Source of the DNA: Caballeronia megalochromosomata
GTDB lineage: Bacteria > Pseudomonadota > Gammaproteobacteria > Burkholderiales > Burkholderiaceae
Length of the DNA: 64,000 nucleotides
Assembly: GCA_001580565.1 (NCBI GenBank)
Contig: LRBF01000233.1
Span: forward strand, 1-64,000
Direction: 5' to 3'
Shown here: positions 53,425-60,968 of the stretch, piece by piece
How positions within the stretch are numbered: the first letter of the stretch is position 1
How the letters are laid out: every line of letters starts with the position of its first letter
Notes under the pieces: model-generated
What the model was told of the DNA's origin: nothing
What the model saw: only the letters and a program-made list of their open reading frames with translations
The model's database searches: none
Translations under genes and position numbers: made by a program

Positions 53425-53679
53425 ATGGCATATAACAAGCTCAACAATCCGCGCGCATTTCCCGGCAACAGCAACTACGGCATGTCGTTGCGAGACTATT
53501 TCGCAGGCCAGGCTCTGGCCGGCGACATGGCCGACGAAAGACTTGCCAGCGATGCGTCGCCCGCGCTTCTCGAAGCGCGCGCGCAGCTCTACTACCGTCT
53601 GGCTGACGCCATGCTCAGGGTTCGTGCCGAAGACGAGGCGCTGACCAGCACAAACGCCATGATGGGCATGAGCTTCTGA
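53425..53679 (+). CDS. Small phage-type hypothetical protein (84 aa)
   Basis: An 84-residue protein containing NYGMSLRDYFAGQALAG...ASDASPALLEARAQLYYRLADAMLRVR. The phrase GMSLRDYFAGQAL recurs in small proteins of prophages and nearby chromosomal regions; I recognise the phrase but not a function. It starts 48 bp after the tRNA-Pro terminator. tRNA 3' ends are favoured integration sites, so it could be a relic, but no integrase or attachment duplicate is visible. Confidence 0.6.
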   Translation: MAYNKLNNPRAFPGNSNYGMSLRDYFAGQALAGDMADERLASDASPALLEARAQLYYRLADAMLRVRAEDEALTSTNAMMGMSF

Positions 53680-53790
53680 CGTCACGCGCCGCGACCTAAG
53701 CCGTTTATTCAGACGTAAAAGCCGAAAAAACACTTGTGTGTCAGTACTTTAAGCTCTAGTCTTAAGGTGACATATAAGGAACGGCGCCCC

Positions 53791-54147
53791 ATGCCTTCGT
53801 CTGTCTCAGCGTCCGCGCAAGCGCGGCGCATCCGCTCCGGCCGACCTCGTTCCGCCTTGCACGCGGAAGTCGCCAGATGGTTCGACCCGGCAAGCCGCGC
53901 GCGCGTCACGCGCTTCGGGCGCATCTATCCCGGCGGCAGTCGCTATGTGTGCGTGAGCGCCACCAAGCCGGGCCGATGCTTCGCGCTCTACTTCTTCCAT
54001 CATGGCGCCGACGACTGGCGCATCTATCCGCCGTGGGGCGTCGGGCCGAGCATCGTCTATTGGTCGATCAACGTGAAGATGCCCGTCGCCCGGTCCGAAG
54101 CAGCGGCCGGCCCGAAGCGGCGCCTGCGCGCGGGCATCAAGTCTTAG
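53791..54147 (+). CDS. Hypothetical protein (118 aa)
   Basis: A basic, Arg-rich protein with no recognised family. A central block RFGRIYPGGSRYVCVSATKPGRCFALYFFHHGADDWRIYPPWG looks like a compact beta domain, flanked by basic tails. The ATG at 53791 has AAGGA 9 nt upstream. The upstream bases contain TTGTGT (53734-53739) and TAGTCT (53757-53762), 17 bp apart, as a possible promoter. Its end overlaps the convergent SDR gene end by 11 bp. Confidence 0.6.
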   Translation: MPSSVSASAQARRIRSGRPRSALHAEVARWFDPASRARVTRFGRIYPGGSRYVCVSATKPGRCFALYFFHHGADDWRIYPPWGVGPSIVYWSINVKMPVARSEAAAGPKRRLRAGIKS

Positions 54148-54736
54148 CGGCAGGCAGCGTTTGCCCGGTCATCGTCTCGTCGACAGCGCGCTTGTACACT
54201 TTCGCGACATCCGCTGCCGCGATGCCTTGCGACCCATCCTTGCCCATCGAAGCCAGCGTTTCCGCGACCCAGCCCGGACTCACGACGTTCACGCGCAGCT
54301 TGCCCTGTAGTTCGAGCGCAGCGGCGCGCACGAATCCTTCGACGCCCGCGTTCACGATGCTCACCGCCGCGCTGCCGACCATCGGCTGCTGGGCGAGCGT
54401 GCCGCTCGTCAGCGTGACGGATCCGCCTTCGTCCACGTGACCGATCGCGCAGCGCACGAGATTGATCTGCCCCATGAGCTTGTTCGCGAGGCTGAAGGCA
54501 TAGTCGTCATCGGCGAGCGAATCGAGCGGCGCGAACTTCGCCGCGCCGCCCACGCACACGACAGCGCCGACCTTCCCGACCTTCTCGTACATCGCGACGA
54601 TGCTCGCCTTGTCCGACAAATCGACGGCTACGTCCGAGCCCTTGCGGCTCGCGGTGATCACTTCGTGCCCGGGCTCCAGAATCCGCTTGATCTCCGTGCC
54701 CAACATGCCAGTTGCGCCAACGAGCAACACTCGCAT
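54137..54736 (-). CDS. Short-chain dehydrogenase/reductase without the usual Tyr-Lys pair
   Basis: A 199-residue Rossmann protein with the nucleotide motif VGATGMLGTEI at the N-terminus, VDLSDKASI and VCVGGAAKFAPLDSL. Where classical SDRs have YxxxK, this reads GSAAVSIVNAGVEGFVRAAALELQ, so the catalytic Tyr and Lys are both missing. The set resembles the small Lin1944-like atypical SDRs. NAD(P) binding is likely; a standard oxidoreductase mechanism is doubtful. Confidence 0.82.
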   Translation of the reverse strand: MRVLLVGATGMLGTEIKRILEPGHEVITASRKGSDVAVDLSDKASIVAMYEKVGKVGAVVCVGGAAKFAPLDSLADDDYAFSLANKLMGQINLVRCAIGHVDEGGSVTLTSGTLAQQPMVGSAAVSIVNAGVEGFVRAAALELQGKLRVNVVSPGWVAETLASMGKDGSQGIAAADVAKVYKRAVDETMTGQTLPAAKT

Positions 54737-54905
54737 AAGCCCTCCTGAAGCGACGTGATAAAGCCGCGCCTGAAGCGCCCGGCGCGGCGGTGAGTAAAGA
54801 CCAAGGGACTATGCTACTGCCGTCGCCGGCGGCGTGCAGGGCGTGATCCGGACGAAAAAAATGCCGCGACGAATCGCGGCATCGTGGAATGGATCGAGAC
54901 GGCGC

Positions 54906-55286
54906 TCATCCGCCGAGGAGATCGATCACCTGAAGAATTTCCTTGCGGAGCTGATCAACGTCGACGCCCGGCTGCGCTTGCGCCGCACCGGGCGTGTCCG
55001 CGATCTCGGCTTCGTCGCTGATAGGACGCCCCTGGGAATCGAGCCGGTTGCGCGCCCCGTTGATCGTGAAGCCCTGTTCGTACAGCAGCTCACGGATGCG
55101 CCGGATCAGCAAGACTTCGTGATGCTGATAATAGCGGCGATTGCCGCGCCGCTTGACCGGTCTCAGTTGCGTGAACTCCTGCTCCCAATAGCGCAGCACG
55201 TGAGGCTTGACGCCGCACAACTCGCTGACTTCGCCAATCGTGAAGTAACGTTTGGCGGGGATCGGAGGCAAGACGACTTTTTCCAT
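54906..55286 (-). CDS. MerR-family transcriptional regulator next to ihfA
   Basis: A 126-residue regulator with the HTH KRYFTIGEVSELCGVKPHVLRYWEQEFTQLRPVKRRGNRRYYQHHEVLLIRRIRELLYEQGFTI. The C-terminal part is short and lacks the metal-binding cysteines of metal sensors. This MerR gene beside ihfA in the pheST-ihfA operon is well conserved in proteobacteria, but its regulon is unknown. It begins 87 bp after ihfA. Confidence 0.9.
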   Translation of the reverse strand: MEKVVLPPIPAKRYFTIGEVSELCGVKPHVLRYWEQEFTQLRPVKRRGNRRYYQHHEVLLIRRIRELLYEQGFTINGARNRLDSQGRPISDEAEIADTPGAAQAQPGVDVDQLRKEILQVIDLLGG

Positions 55287-55373
55287 CGTCGATCAACCAT
55301 CGTTATAAGTGATGTCGATTGAAGCGCGGTGGTCAGGCAACGCGGCGCGCATCATTCGCGCGCCGCCGGGACA

Positions 55374-55778
55374 TCAGCGAGTGAGATCGGTCTCCGCTCC
55401 CGTTTCGACCAGCGCCTTCAGCTTCTGACTTGCATGAAACGTGACGACCCGCCGCGCGGCGATAGGAATGGCCTCGCCCGTCTTCGGGTTGCGGCCCGGA
55501 CGTTGAGGCTTGTCGCGCAACTGGAAATTGCCGAAGCCGGACAGCTTGACGCTCTCGCCGCTTTCCAGCGCGTCGCGGATGACTTCGAAGAAGGCTTCGA
55601 CCATGTCCTTGGCTTCGCGCTTGTTCAGACCGACGTGGTCGAACAGCATCTCCGCCAGTTCGGCTTTGGTGAGCGTCGGCGTGTCGCCGGGCGCGCTCGA
55701 GGTCGGGGTATCTCGGGTCATGGCGCTACGCTGCGCCGAAAGAAGGGCTTCGAAATCACTCGAGTTCATTTGGTTCAT
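55374..55778 (-). CDS. ihfA: Integration host factor subunit alpha
   Basis: DNA-bending nucleoid protein working as a heterodimer with IhfB. The 134-residue form has a ~35-residue N-terminal extension (MNQMNSSDFEALLSAQRSAMTRD) before the HU/IHF core LTKAELAEMLFDHVGLNKREAKDMVEAFFEVIRDALESGESVKLSGFGNFQLRDKPQRPGRNPKTGEAIPI, where the intercalating Pro lies in NPKTGE. Related Burkholderia proteins carry the same extension. Alternative starts at 55769 and 55721 would shorten it. Confidence 0.93.
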   Translation of the reverse strand: MNQMNSSDFEALLSAQRSAMTRDTPTSSAPGDTPTLTKAELAEMLFDHVGLNKREAKDMVEAFFEVIRDALESGESVKLSGFGNFQLRDKPQRPGRNPKTGEAIPIAARRVVTFHASQKLKALVETGAETDLTR

Positions 55779-55843
55779 ATCGGTAGACCGGCGCTTGCCA
55801 TATCTGGGACTTGGCGATTGAGACGGAAAGGGCCAACTGCAGG

Positions 55844-58276
55844 CTATCCGCGTAACCGCGCGCCGTGTACTCGAGCCAGGCGATCCACCAGCGTTTTGAT
55901 AGCCGTATCGACCGTTTCGTCCTGAAGCGTGCCGCCAGTATCTTGCAACGTTACACGGAAGGCAAGACTTTTCTCGTGCGCTCCCAGGCCACCGGAAGTA
56001 TTTGATTTTGGACGAAATTCATCGAAAAGCGCAACCCTCGTGACGTGCCTGCAAGCAGCCTCCGAGCGGGCATTTTCGAGCTCGTCGAGAAGCGCCTGAA
56101 CCGGGACGTGTTGATCCACGACAATCGCGATATCGCGCCGCACGGGCGGGAATTTCGACACCTCCGAAGGCGCGGGCAGCGCGCGATCCATCAGCGCGTC
56201 GGCATCGATTTCGAAGAGGATCGGCGCGTTCGGCAGGTCGTACTTCTGCAGCCAGCGCGGATGCAGTTCGCCGATCCAGCCGAGCGCGCGCCCCGCCACT
56301 TCAATGCGCGCGCTGCGTCCCGGATGCAGCGCCGGATGCTCGGCCTTCACGAAGCGCGGCACGACCGGCGCGAAGAGCGCTTCGACGTCGCCCTTCACGT
56401 CGAAGAAGTCGACGTTGCGCGAGGCCGCGCCCCACTGCTCCTCGATCACCGGGCCATACGCGAGGCCGCCGATCATCTTCGGTTGCGCGAAGCCTTCGAC
56501 CGCCAGTTCGCCCGCCTTCACCGACGCATCGCGATGGAACACGCGCCCCGCCTCGAACACGCGAATGCGCTCCGCGCGACGGTTCAGGTTATGGCGCAGC
56601 ACTTCGATCAGGCTGCCGAAGATCGTCGTGCGCATGACCGAGAGCTGGCTCGCGATCGGGTTGATCAGTCTGATCGGGTTGTCGTTGCCGGCGAAGTCGC
56701 TTTCCCACTCTGCATCGACGAAGCTGAAGTTCACCGTCTCCGAGTAATCGCGCGCGGCCACTTCATGGCGCAGCGTGTGGATCGAGCGCTTCGTTTCGTT
56801 CGTGATGCGCATCTCGCTGCGTGCAACGGGCGGACGCGCCGGAATCTTCTCGAAGCCGTAGATACGTGCGACTTCCTCGATCAGGTCTTCCTCGATCTCG
56901 ATATCGAAGCGATACGGCGGCGGCGTGACCTTGAAGGTATCGCCGTCGCGCTCGAACGCGAGGTTCAGGCGCGTGAAAATCTGCGCGATCTCTTCCGCGC
57001 CGATCTCCACGCCGATGATGCGATGCGCGCGCGACACGCGCATCGACACCGGATTGCGCTCGGGCACGTTGACGATCTGATCGTCGACCGGACCGGCCTC
57101 GCCACCACAGATGTCGAGGATCAGGCGCGAGATGCGCTCGATGTGCTCGACGGTCGTCGAGTAATCGACGCCGCGCTCGAAGCGATGCGCCGCATCCGTC
57201 GAGAAGTTGTACTTGCGCGCGCGGCCACGAATCGAGTCCGGCCACCAGAACGCGGCTTCGAGATAGATGTTGGTCGTGTCGAGCGACACGGCGGTGCTGT
57301 CGCCGCCCATGATGCCCGCCAGACTTTCGAGATGGTGATCGTCCGCGATCACGCCGACGGTTTCATCGACCTCGATGGTGTTGCCGTTGAGCAGCTTGAG
57401 CGACTCGCCCTTCTTGCCCCAGCGCACTTCCATCGCGCCGTGGATCTTGTCTAGATCGAACACGTGCGACGGGCGGCCGAGTTCGAGCATCACGTAATTC
57501 GAGATGTCGACGAGCGCGGAGATGCTGCGCTGGCCCGCGCGTTCGAGACGCTCGACCATCCACTGCGGCGACTTCGCGTGCGCGTTCACGCCGCGGATCA
57601 CGCGGCCGGAAAAGCGGCCGCACAGGTCGGGCGCCATGATCTTCACGGGCAGCTTTTCGTCGAGCTTCGTTTCGACTGCGGCGATATCGAGCGCCTTGAG
57701 CGGCGCGCCAGTGATCGCGGCGGTTTCGCGCGCGACGCCGAACACCGACAGGCAATCCGCCTTGTTCGGCGTGAGCTTGATCTCGAACACGGTGTCGTCG
57801 AGATTGAGCGCCTCGCGGATATCCTGACCGACCTTCGCGTCGGCGGAGAGGATCAGCAGACCGCTGTGATCTTCCGACAGCTTCAGTTCACGCGCCGAGC
57901 ACAACATGCCCTGGCTATCGACGCCGCGCAGTTTGGTCGGCTTGATCGCGAACGGCTCGCCGCCCGCCTCGGCCGGCGGCAGCACGGCGCCGATGAGCGC
58001 CACCGGCACCTTGATGCCCGGCGACACATTCGGCGCGCCGCACACGATGTTCAGTTGCTCGCCCGTGCCGGCATCGACCTGACAGACGTTGAGCTTGTCG
58101 GCGTTCGGATGCTTCGCGACTTCGAGCACCTGCCCGACGACGATCTTCGTGGTCGGCGGCGCGACCGGGCGCAGGTCTTCGACTTCGAGACCGGCCATCG
58201 TCAGCGCGTGCGCGAGTTCGTCGGTGGAGAGCTTCGGATCGACGAAACTGCGGAGCCAGGATTCTGGGAATTGCAT
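55844..58276 (-). CDS. pheT: Phenylalanyl-tRNA synthetase beta subunit
   Basis: Beta subunit of the alpha2-beta2 enzyme that charges tRNA-Phe. The 810-residue protein begins MQFPESWLRSFVDP. The N-terminal tRNA-binding OB fold (~39-150, VVGQVLEVAKHPNADKLNVCQVDAG) is followed by the B3/B4 editing domain (~210-390), the B5 domain, the class II-like core, and the C-terminal ferredoxin-like anticodon-binding domain (SKFPPVRRDIAIVVDQHVPVQALLDEL, ~715-808). It is downstream of pheS by 81 bp. Confidence 0.96.
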   Translation of the reverse strand: MQFPESWLRSFVDPKLSTDELAHALTMAGLEVEDLRPVAPPTTKIVVGQVLEVAKHPNADKLNVCQVDAGTGEQLNIVCGAPNVSPGIKVPVALIGAVLPPAEAGGEPFAIKPTKLRGVDSQGMLCSARELKLSEDHSGLLILSADAKVGQDIREALNLDDTVFEIKLTPNKADCLSVFGVARETAAITGAPLKALDIAAVETKLDEKLPVKIMAPDLCGRFSGRVIRGVNAHAKSPQWMVERLERAGQRSISALVDISNYVMLELGRPSHVFDLDKIHGAMEVRWGKKGESLKLLNGNTIEVDETVGVIADDHHLESLAGIMGGDSTAVSLDTTNIYLEAAFWWPDSIRGRARKYNFSTDAAHRFERGVDYSTTVEHIERISRLILDICGGEAGPVDDQIVNVPERNPVSMRVSRAHRIIGVEIGAEEIAQIFTRLNLAFERDGDTFKVTPPPYRFDIEIEEDLIEEVARIYGFEKIPARPPVARSEMRITNETKRSIHTLRHEVAARDYSETVNFSFVDAEWESDFAGNDNPIRLINPIASQLSVMRTTIFGSLIEVLRHNLNRRAERIRVFEAGRVFHRDASVKAGELAVEGFAQPKMIGGLAYGPVIEEQWGAASRNVDFFDVKGDVEALFAPVVPRFVKAEHPALHPGRSARIEVAGRALGWIGELHPRWLQKYDLPNAPILFEIDADALMDRALPAPSEVSKFPPVRRDIAIVVDQHVPVQALLDELENARSEAACRHVTRVALFDEFRPKSNTSGGLGAHEKSLAFRVTLQDTGGTLQDETVDTAIKTLVDRLARVHGARLRG

Positions 58277-58357
58277 GGGTGTCTACGTTCGAAATGTTTG
58301 GAGTCTCTCGTCCGGCGTCTCATTGAAGCGCCGAACGTCGCAGGCAAGGCAGTCGCT

Positions 58358-59371
58358 TCAGGCGAACTGGCGCAGGAAACGCAGATCGTTCTCGAAGAAC
58401 AGACGCAGATCCTGCACGCCGTAGCGCAGCATCGTCAGGCGCTCGAGGCCGCTGCCGAACGCGAAGCCGATGTAGCGCTCCGGGTCGAGGCCCATGTTGC
58501 GGATGACGGTCGGATGCACCTGACCCGAGCCGGAGATTTCCAGCCATTTGCCCGCGTTCTTGCCATGCTCGAACATCATGTCGATCTCGGCGGACGGCTC
58601 CGTGAACGGGAAATACGACGGACGGAAGCGCACGAGAATGTCGTCGCGCTCGAAAAACTTCTTGAGGAAATCGGTGTAGGCGCCCTTCAGATCGGCAAAG
58701 CTGATGTTCTCTTCGATCCACAGGCCTTCGACCTGGTTGAACATCGGCGAGTGCGTGGCGTCGCTGTCGACGCGATACGTGCGGCCCGGCACGATCACCT
58801 TGATCGGCGGCTTGTTCATGCGCGCGTAGCGCACCTGCATCGGGCTCGTGTGCGTGCGAAGCAGCAGCGGCCGGCCATCGGCATCCTTGCCGTCGACGTA
58901 GAACGTGTCCTGCATCGAGCGCGCCGGATGGTTCTCCGGGCTGTTCAGCGCGGTGAAGTTGTACCAGTCGGTTTCGATTTCCGGGCCGTCGGCCACGTCG
59001 AAGCCGATCGTGCGGAACACCTGCTCCACGCGCTCCCACGTGCGCATTACCGGATGCAGCGTGCCCGCGCCCGCGCCGCGTCCGGGCAGCGTGACGTCGA
59101 TGGCTTCCGCCGCGAGACGCTGGTTCAGCAGCGCATCGGCGAGCGCCTGGCGGCGCGTGTTCAGCGCGGCCTCGACCTGCTGCTTCGCCTGATTGATGCG
59201 CGCGCCTTCGGTCTTCTTCGCTTCCGGGTCGAGCTTGCCCAGGCCCTTCAGCAATTCGGTCAGCGCGCCGGACTTGCCGAGAAACCGGGCCTTCTCATTT
59301 TCGAGCGTGGTGGTATCCGCGGCGTGTTCAAAGGCGCTTTTCGCGTCGGCGACAATCTGGTCCAGATCCAT
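58358..59371 (-). CDS. pheS: Phenylalanyl-tRNA synthetase alpha subunit
   Basis: Catalytic alpha subunit. The 337-residue protein (start MDLDQIVADAKSAFEHAAD) has an N-terminal coiled coil (~1-85) and class II motifs: HPVMRTWERVEQVFRTIGFDVADGPEIETDWYNF, RTYRVDSDATHSPMFNQVEGLWIEENISF and motif 3 GFAFGSGLERLTMLRYG. I chose ATG 59371; the ATG three codons upstream (59380) is also possible. A terminator and a 20-bp hairpin stand between rplT and pheS. Confidence 0.95.
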   Translation of the reverse strand: MDLDQIVADAKSAFEHAADTTTLENEKARFLGKSGALTELLKGLGKLDPEAKKTEGARINQAKQQVEAALNTRRQALADALLNQRLAAEAIDVTLPGRGAGAGTLHPVMRTWERVEQVFRTIGFDVADGPEIETDWYNFTALNSPENHPARSMQDTFYVDGKDADGRPLLLRTHTSPMQVRYARMNKPPIKVIVPGRTYRVDSDATHSPMFNQVEGLWIEENISFADLKGAYTDFLKKFFERDDILVRFRPSYFPFTEPSAEIDMMFEHGKNAGKWLEISGSGQVHPTVIRNMGLDPERYIGFAFGSGLERLTMLRYGVQDLRLFFENDLRFLRQFA

Positions 59372-59409
59372 TGATCCCATCTTTTAACGTCGAAATTCAA
59401 TCTGAGGTT

Positions 59410-59468
59410 CGGTTTTGCTCATCCACGCGCTTCGACGCGCGTGCCGATCGCGTGGATAAGCAAAACCG
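59410..59468 (-). promoter_or_regulatory. 20-bp stem hairpin in the pheS leader
   Basis: Positions 59410-59429 and 59449-59468 form a 20-bp stem with one mismatch and a 19-nt loop, ending 38 bp before the pheS ATG. No T-run follows, so it is not a terminator. It could be an antiterminator partner or an RNA structure that affects pheS translation. Confidence 0.55.
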
Positions 59469-59478
59469 TCCGACCAAC

Positions 59479-59509
59479 GAAAACGGGGCTCGGTGAGAGC
59501 CCCGTTTTC
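59479..59509 (-). terminator. Terminator between rplT and pheS
   Basis: A 13-bp stem GAAAACGGGGCTC/GAGCCCCGTTTTC with a 5-nt loop lies 66 bp beyond the rplT stop. The symmetrical A/T ends let it function on either strand. No leader peptide rich in Phe codons was found around it, so Phe attenuation as in E. coli pheST is not supported. Confidence 0.8.
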
Positions 59510-59574
59510 TGCCTTCCCGCCGCCGTCAACAGCCCGGCGACGAAGAGGCGAACCACGCAGTACTAATTTCGCAA

Positions 59575-59934
59575 TTAGGCTGCAACGGCGGCTTTCACCT
59601 GCTTCACGATCGCAGCAAAAGCAGCCTTGTCGAACACAGCCATGTCAGCCAGAACCTTGCGGTCGAGTTCGATCGAGGCCTTCTTCAGACCGTTGATGAA
59701 CACGCTGTACGTCATGTCGTGCTGACGCACCGCCGCGTTGATACGCGTGATCCACAGTGCGCGGAACACACGCTTCTTGTTGCGGCGATCGCGGTAGGCG
59801 TACTGCCCTGCGCGCATGACCGCCTGCTTGGCGATGCGATAGACGTTATTGCGACGGCCGCGGTAACCCTTGGCCAGACGGATGATCTTCTTGTGACGGG
59901 CCCGTGCGGTAACCCCACGTTTTACTCGAGGCAT
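59575..59934 (-). CDS. rplT: Ribosomal protein L20
   Basis: 23S rRNA-binding protein needed for early 50S assembly. Standard length of 119 residues; MPRVKRGVTARARHKKIIRLAKGYRGRRNNVYRIA and DRRNKKRVFRALWITRINAAVR are invariant landmarks. It starts 28 bp after rpmI. In other bacteria L20 represses this operon through a leader site. Confidence 0.98.
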   Translation of the reverse strand: MPRVKRGVTARARHKKIIRLAKGYRGRRNNVYRIAKQAVMRAGQYAYRDRRNKKRVFRALWITRINAAVRQHDMTYSVFINGLKKASIELDRKVLADMAVFDKAAFAAIVKQVKAAVAA

Positions 59935-59962
59935 GTTGCGCTCCTATGAGTGTAAGTTGAGG

Positions 59963-60160
59963 TTACGCGAACGGCAGCATTGCGCGGACGGAGTTCATAT
60001 CAGACTCATGAACTCCGGTGATGCCACGCAGATGGCGCTTGTTCTTGGTGGTTTTCTTGGTAAGAATGTGGCGCTTGAACGCTTGACCGCGCTTGACGGT
60101 ACCGCCCGGACGCACCACGAAGCGCTTTGCAGCACTCTTCTTGGTCTTCATCTTCGGCAT
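59963..60160 (-). CDS. rpmI: Ribosomal protein L35
   Basis: A 65-residue 50S protein: MPKMKTKKSAAKRFVVRPGGTVKRGQAFKRHILTKKTTKNKRHLRG is characteristic. The ATG is at 60160; the open frame upstream is not homologous. The 233-bp gap between infC and rpmI is unusually long for this operon and could hold the L20 operator. Confidence 0.97.
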   Translation of the reverse strand: MPKMKTKKSAAKRFVVRPGGTVKRGQAFKRHILTKKTTKNKRHLRGITGVHESDMNSVRAMLPFA

Positions 60161-60393
60161 GAAACAACTCCAGTTTATTAGATGGTCATGGGTGTGCGGC
60201 TGATCCGCCGATGCTGCCAACGAACCCCTTCCCGCCCTTCGAAACCCACGCTCCACTTGTGTGCAAACGGTTCGGTGAAGAACCGCCGCCTTCCATGAGC
60301 GCCGCCGCCGAAGCGGCCGCGCCCTGAAACTTCCGACAATGCCGCGCCAGCCGCCTTGCGACGGCGCGCGATCCATTGCCTTGCTACCTGTGC
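60161..60393 (-). promoter_or_regulatory. infC-rpmI intergenic region, possible L20 control site
   Basis: 233 bp without a gene inside an otherwise tight operon. It contains several GC-rich self-complementary stretches, for example GGTTC...GAACC around 60270-60282 and GCCGC/GCGGC pairs around 60300-60325. Position matches the rpmI-proximal L20 operator known in other bacteria. No L20 binding structure could be confirmed by eye. Confidence 0.35.
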
Positions 60394-60921
60394 TTACTTA
60401 CCCTTTTTCTTCGGGGCAAGCACCATGATCATCTGGCGCCCTTCCATCTTCGGCATCTGCTCGACCTGGCCGAATTCGTCCAGATCCGTCTTCAGACGTT
60501 CGAGCATGCGCATGCCGATTTCCTGGTGCGCCATTTCACGGCCGCGGAAACGCAACGTGATTTTCGTCTTGTCGCCGTCTTCGAGGAAGCGCGTGAGGTT
60601 GCGCAGCTTGACGTTGTAGTCACCGTCATCCGTGCCGGGGCGGAATTTGACTTCCTTCACCTGCACGATCTTCTGCTTCAACTTCGCTTCGTGCTGCTTC
60701 TTCGCTTCCGAATACTTGAACTTGCCGTAATCCATCAAACGGCAGACAGGCGGTGACGCCTGCGGCGCGATTTCGACGAGATCCACGTCGAGCTGTTCCG
60801 ATTGACGGAACGCTTCGGCCAGCTTCACGATTCCGAGCGGCTCGTTGTCCACTCCGACCAAGCGCACTTCCGGCGCGGTAATTTCACCGTTGATGCGATG
60901 TGACGACTTATCAGTAGCGAT
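60394..60921 (-). CDS. infC: Translation initiation factor IF-3, ATC start codon
   Basis: Keeps the 30S subunit free and checks the initiation codon. The 175-residue protein begins at ATC (60921): translation from there gives (I)ATDKSSHRINGEITAPEVRLVGVDNEPLG, matching the family N-terminus. An in-frame TAG stands five codons upstream, with no ATG, GTG or TTG between it and ATC, and GAGG is ~10 nt before. The next GTG (60867) would remove the essential RINGEI segment. Rare start codons are the classic device for IF-3 autoregulation. The core has LVEIAPQASPPVCRLMDYGKFKY. Confidence 0.95.
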   Translation of the reverse strand: MATDKSSHRINGEITAPEVRLVGVDNEPLGIVKLAEAFRQSEQLDVDLVEIAPQASPPVCRLMDYGKFKYSEAKKQHEAKLKQKIVQVKEVKFRPGTDDGDYNVKLRNLTRFLEDGDKTKITLRFRGREMAHQEIGMRMLERLKTDLDEFGQVEQMPKMEGRQMIMVLAPKKKGK

Positions 60922-60968
60922 GTTACGTTTCCTCTAAAAATGAAAAAACAAGCCGCGCTGCGAGTGAC

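Noticed and set aside
59513..59574. Phe-rich leader peptide for pheST attenuation
   Set aside because: No short frame with a start codon and clustered Phe codons exists between rplT and the terminator.
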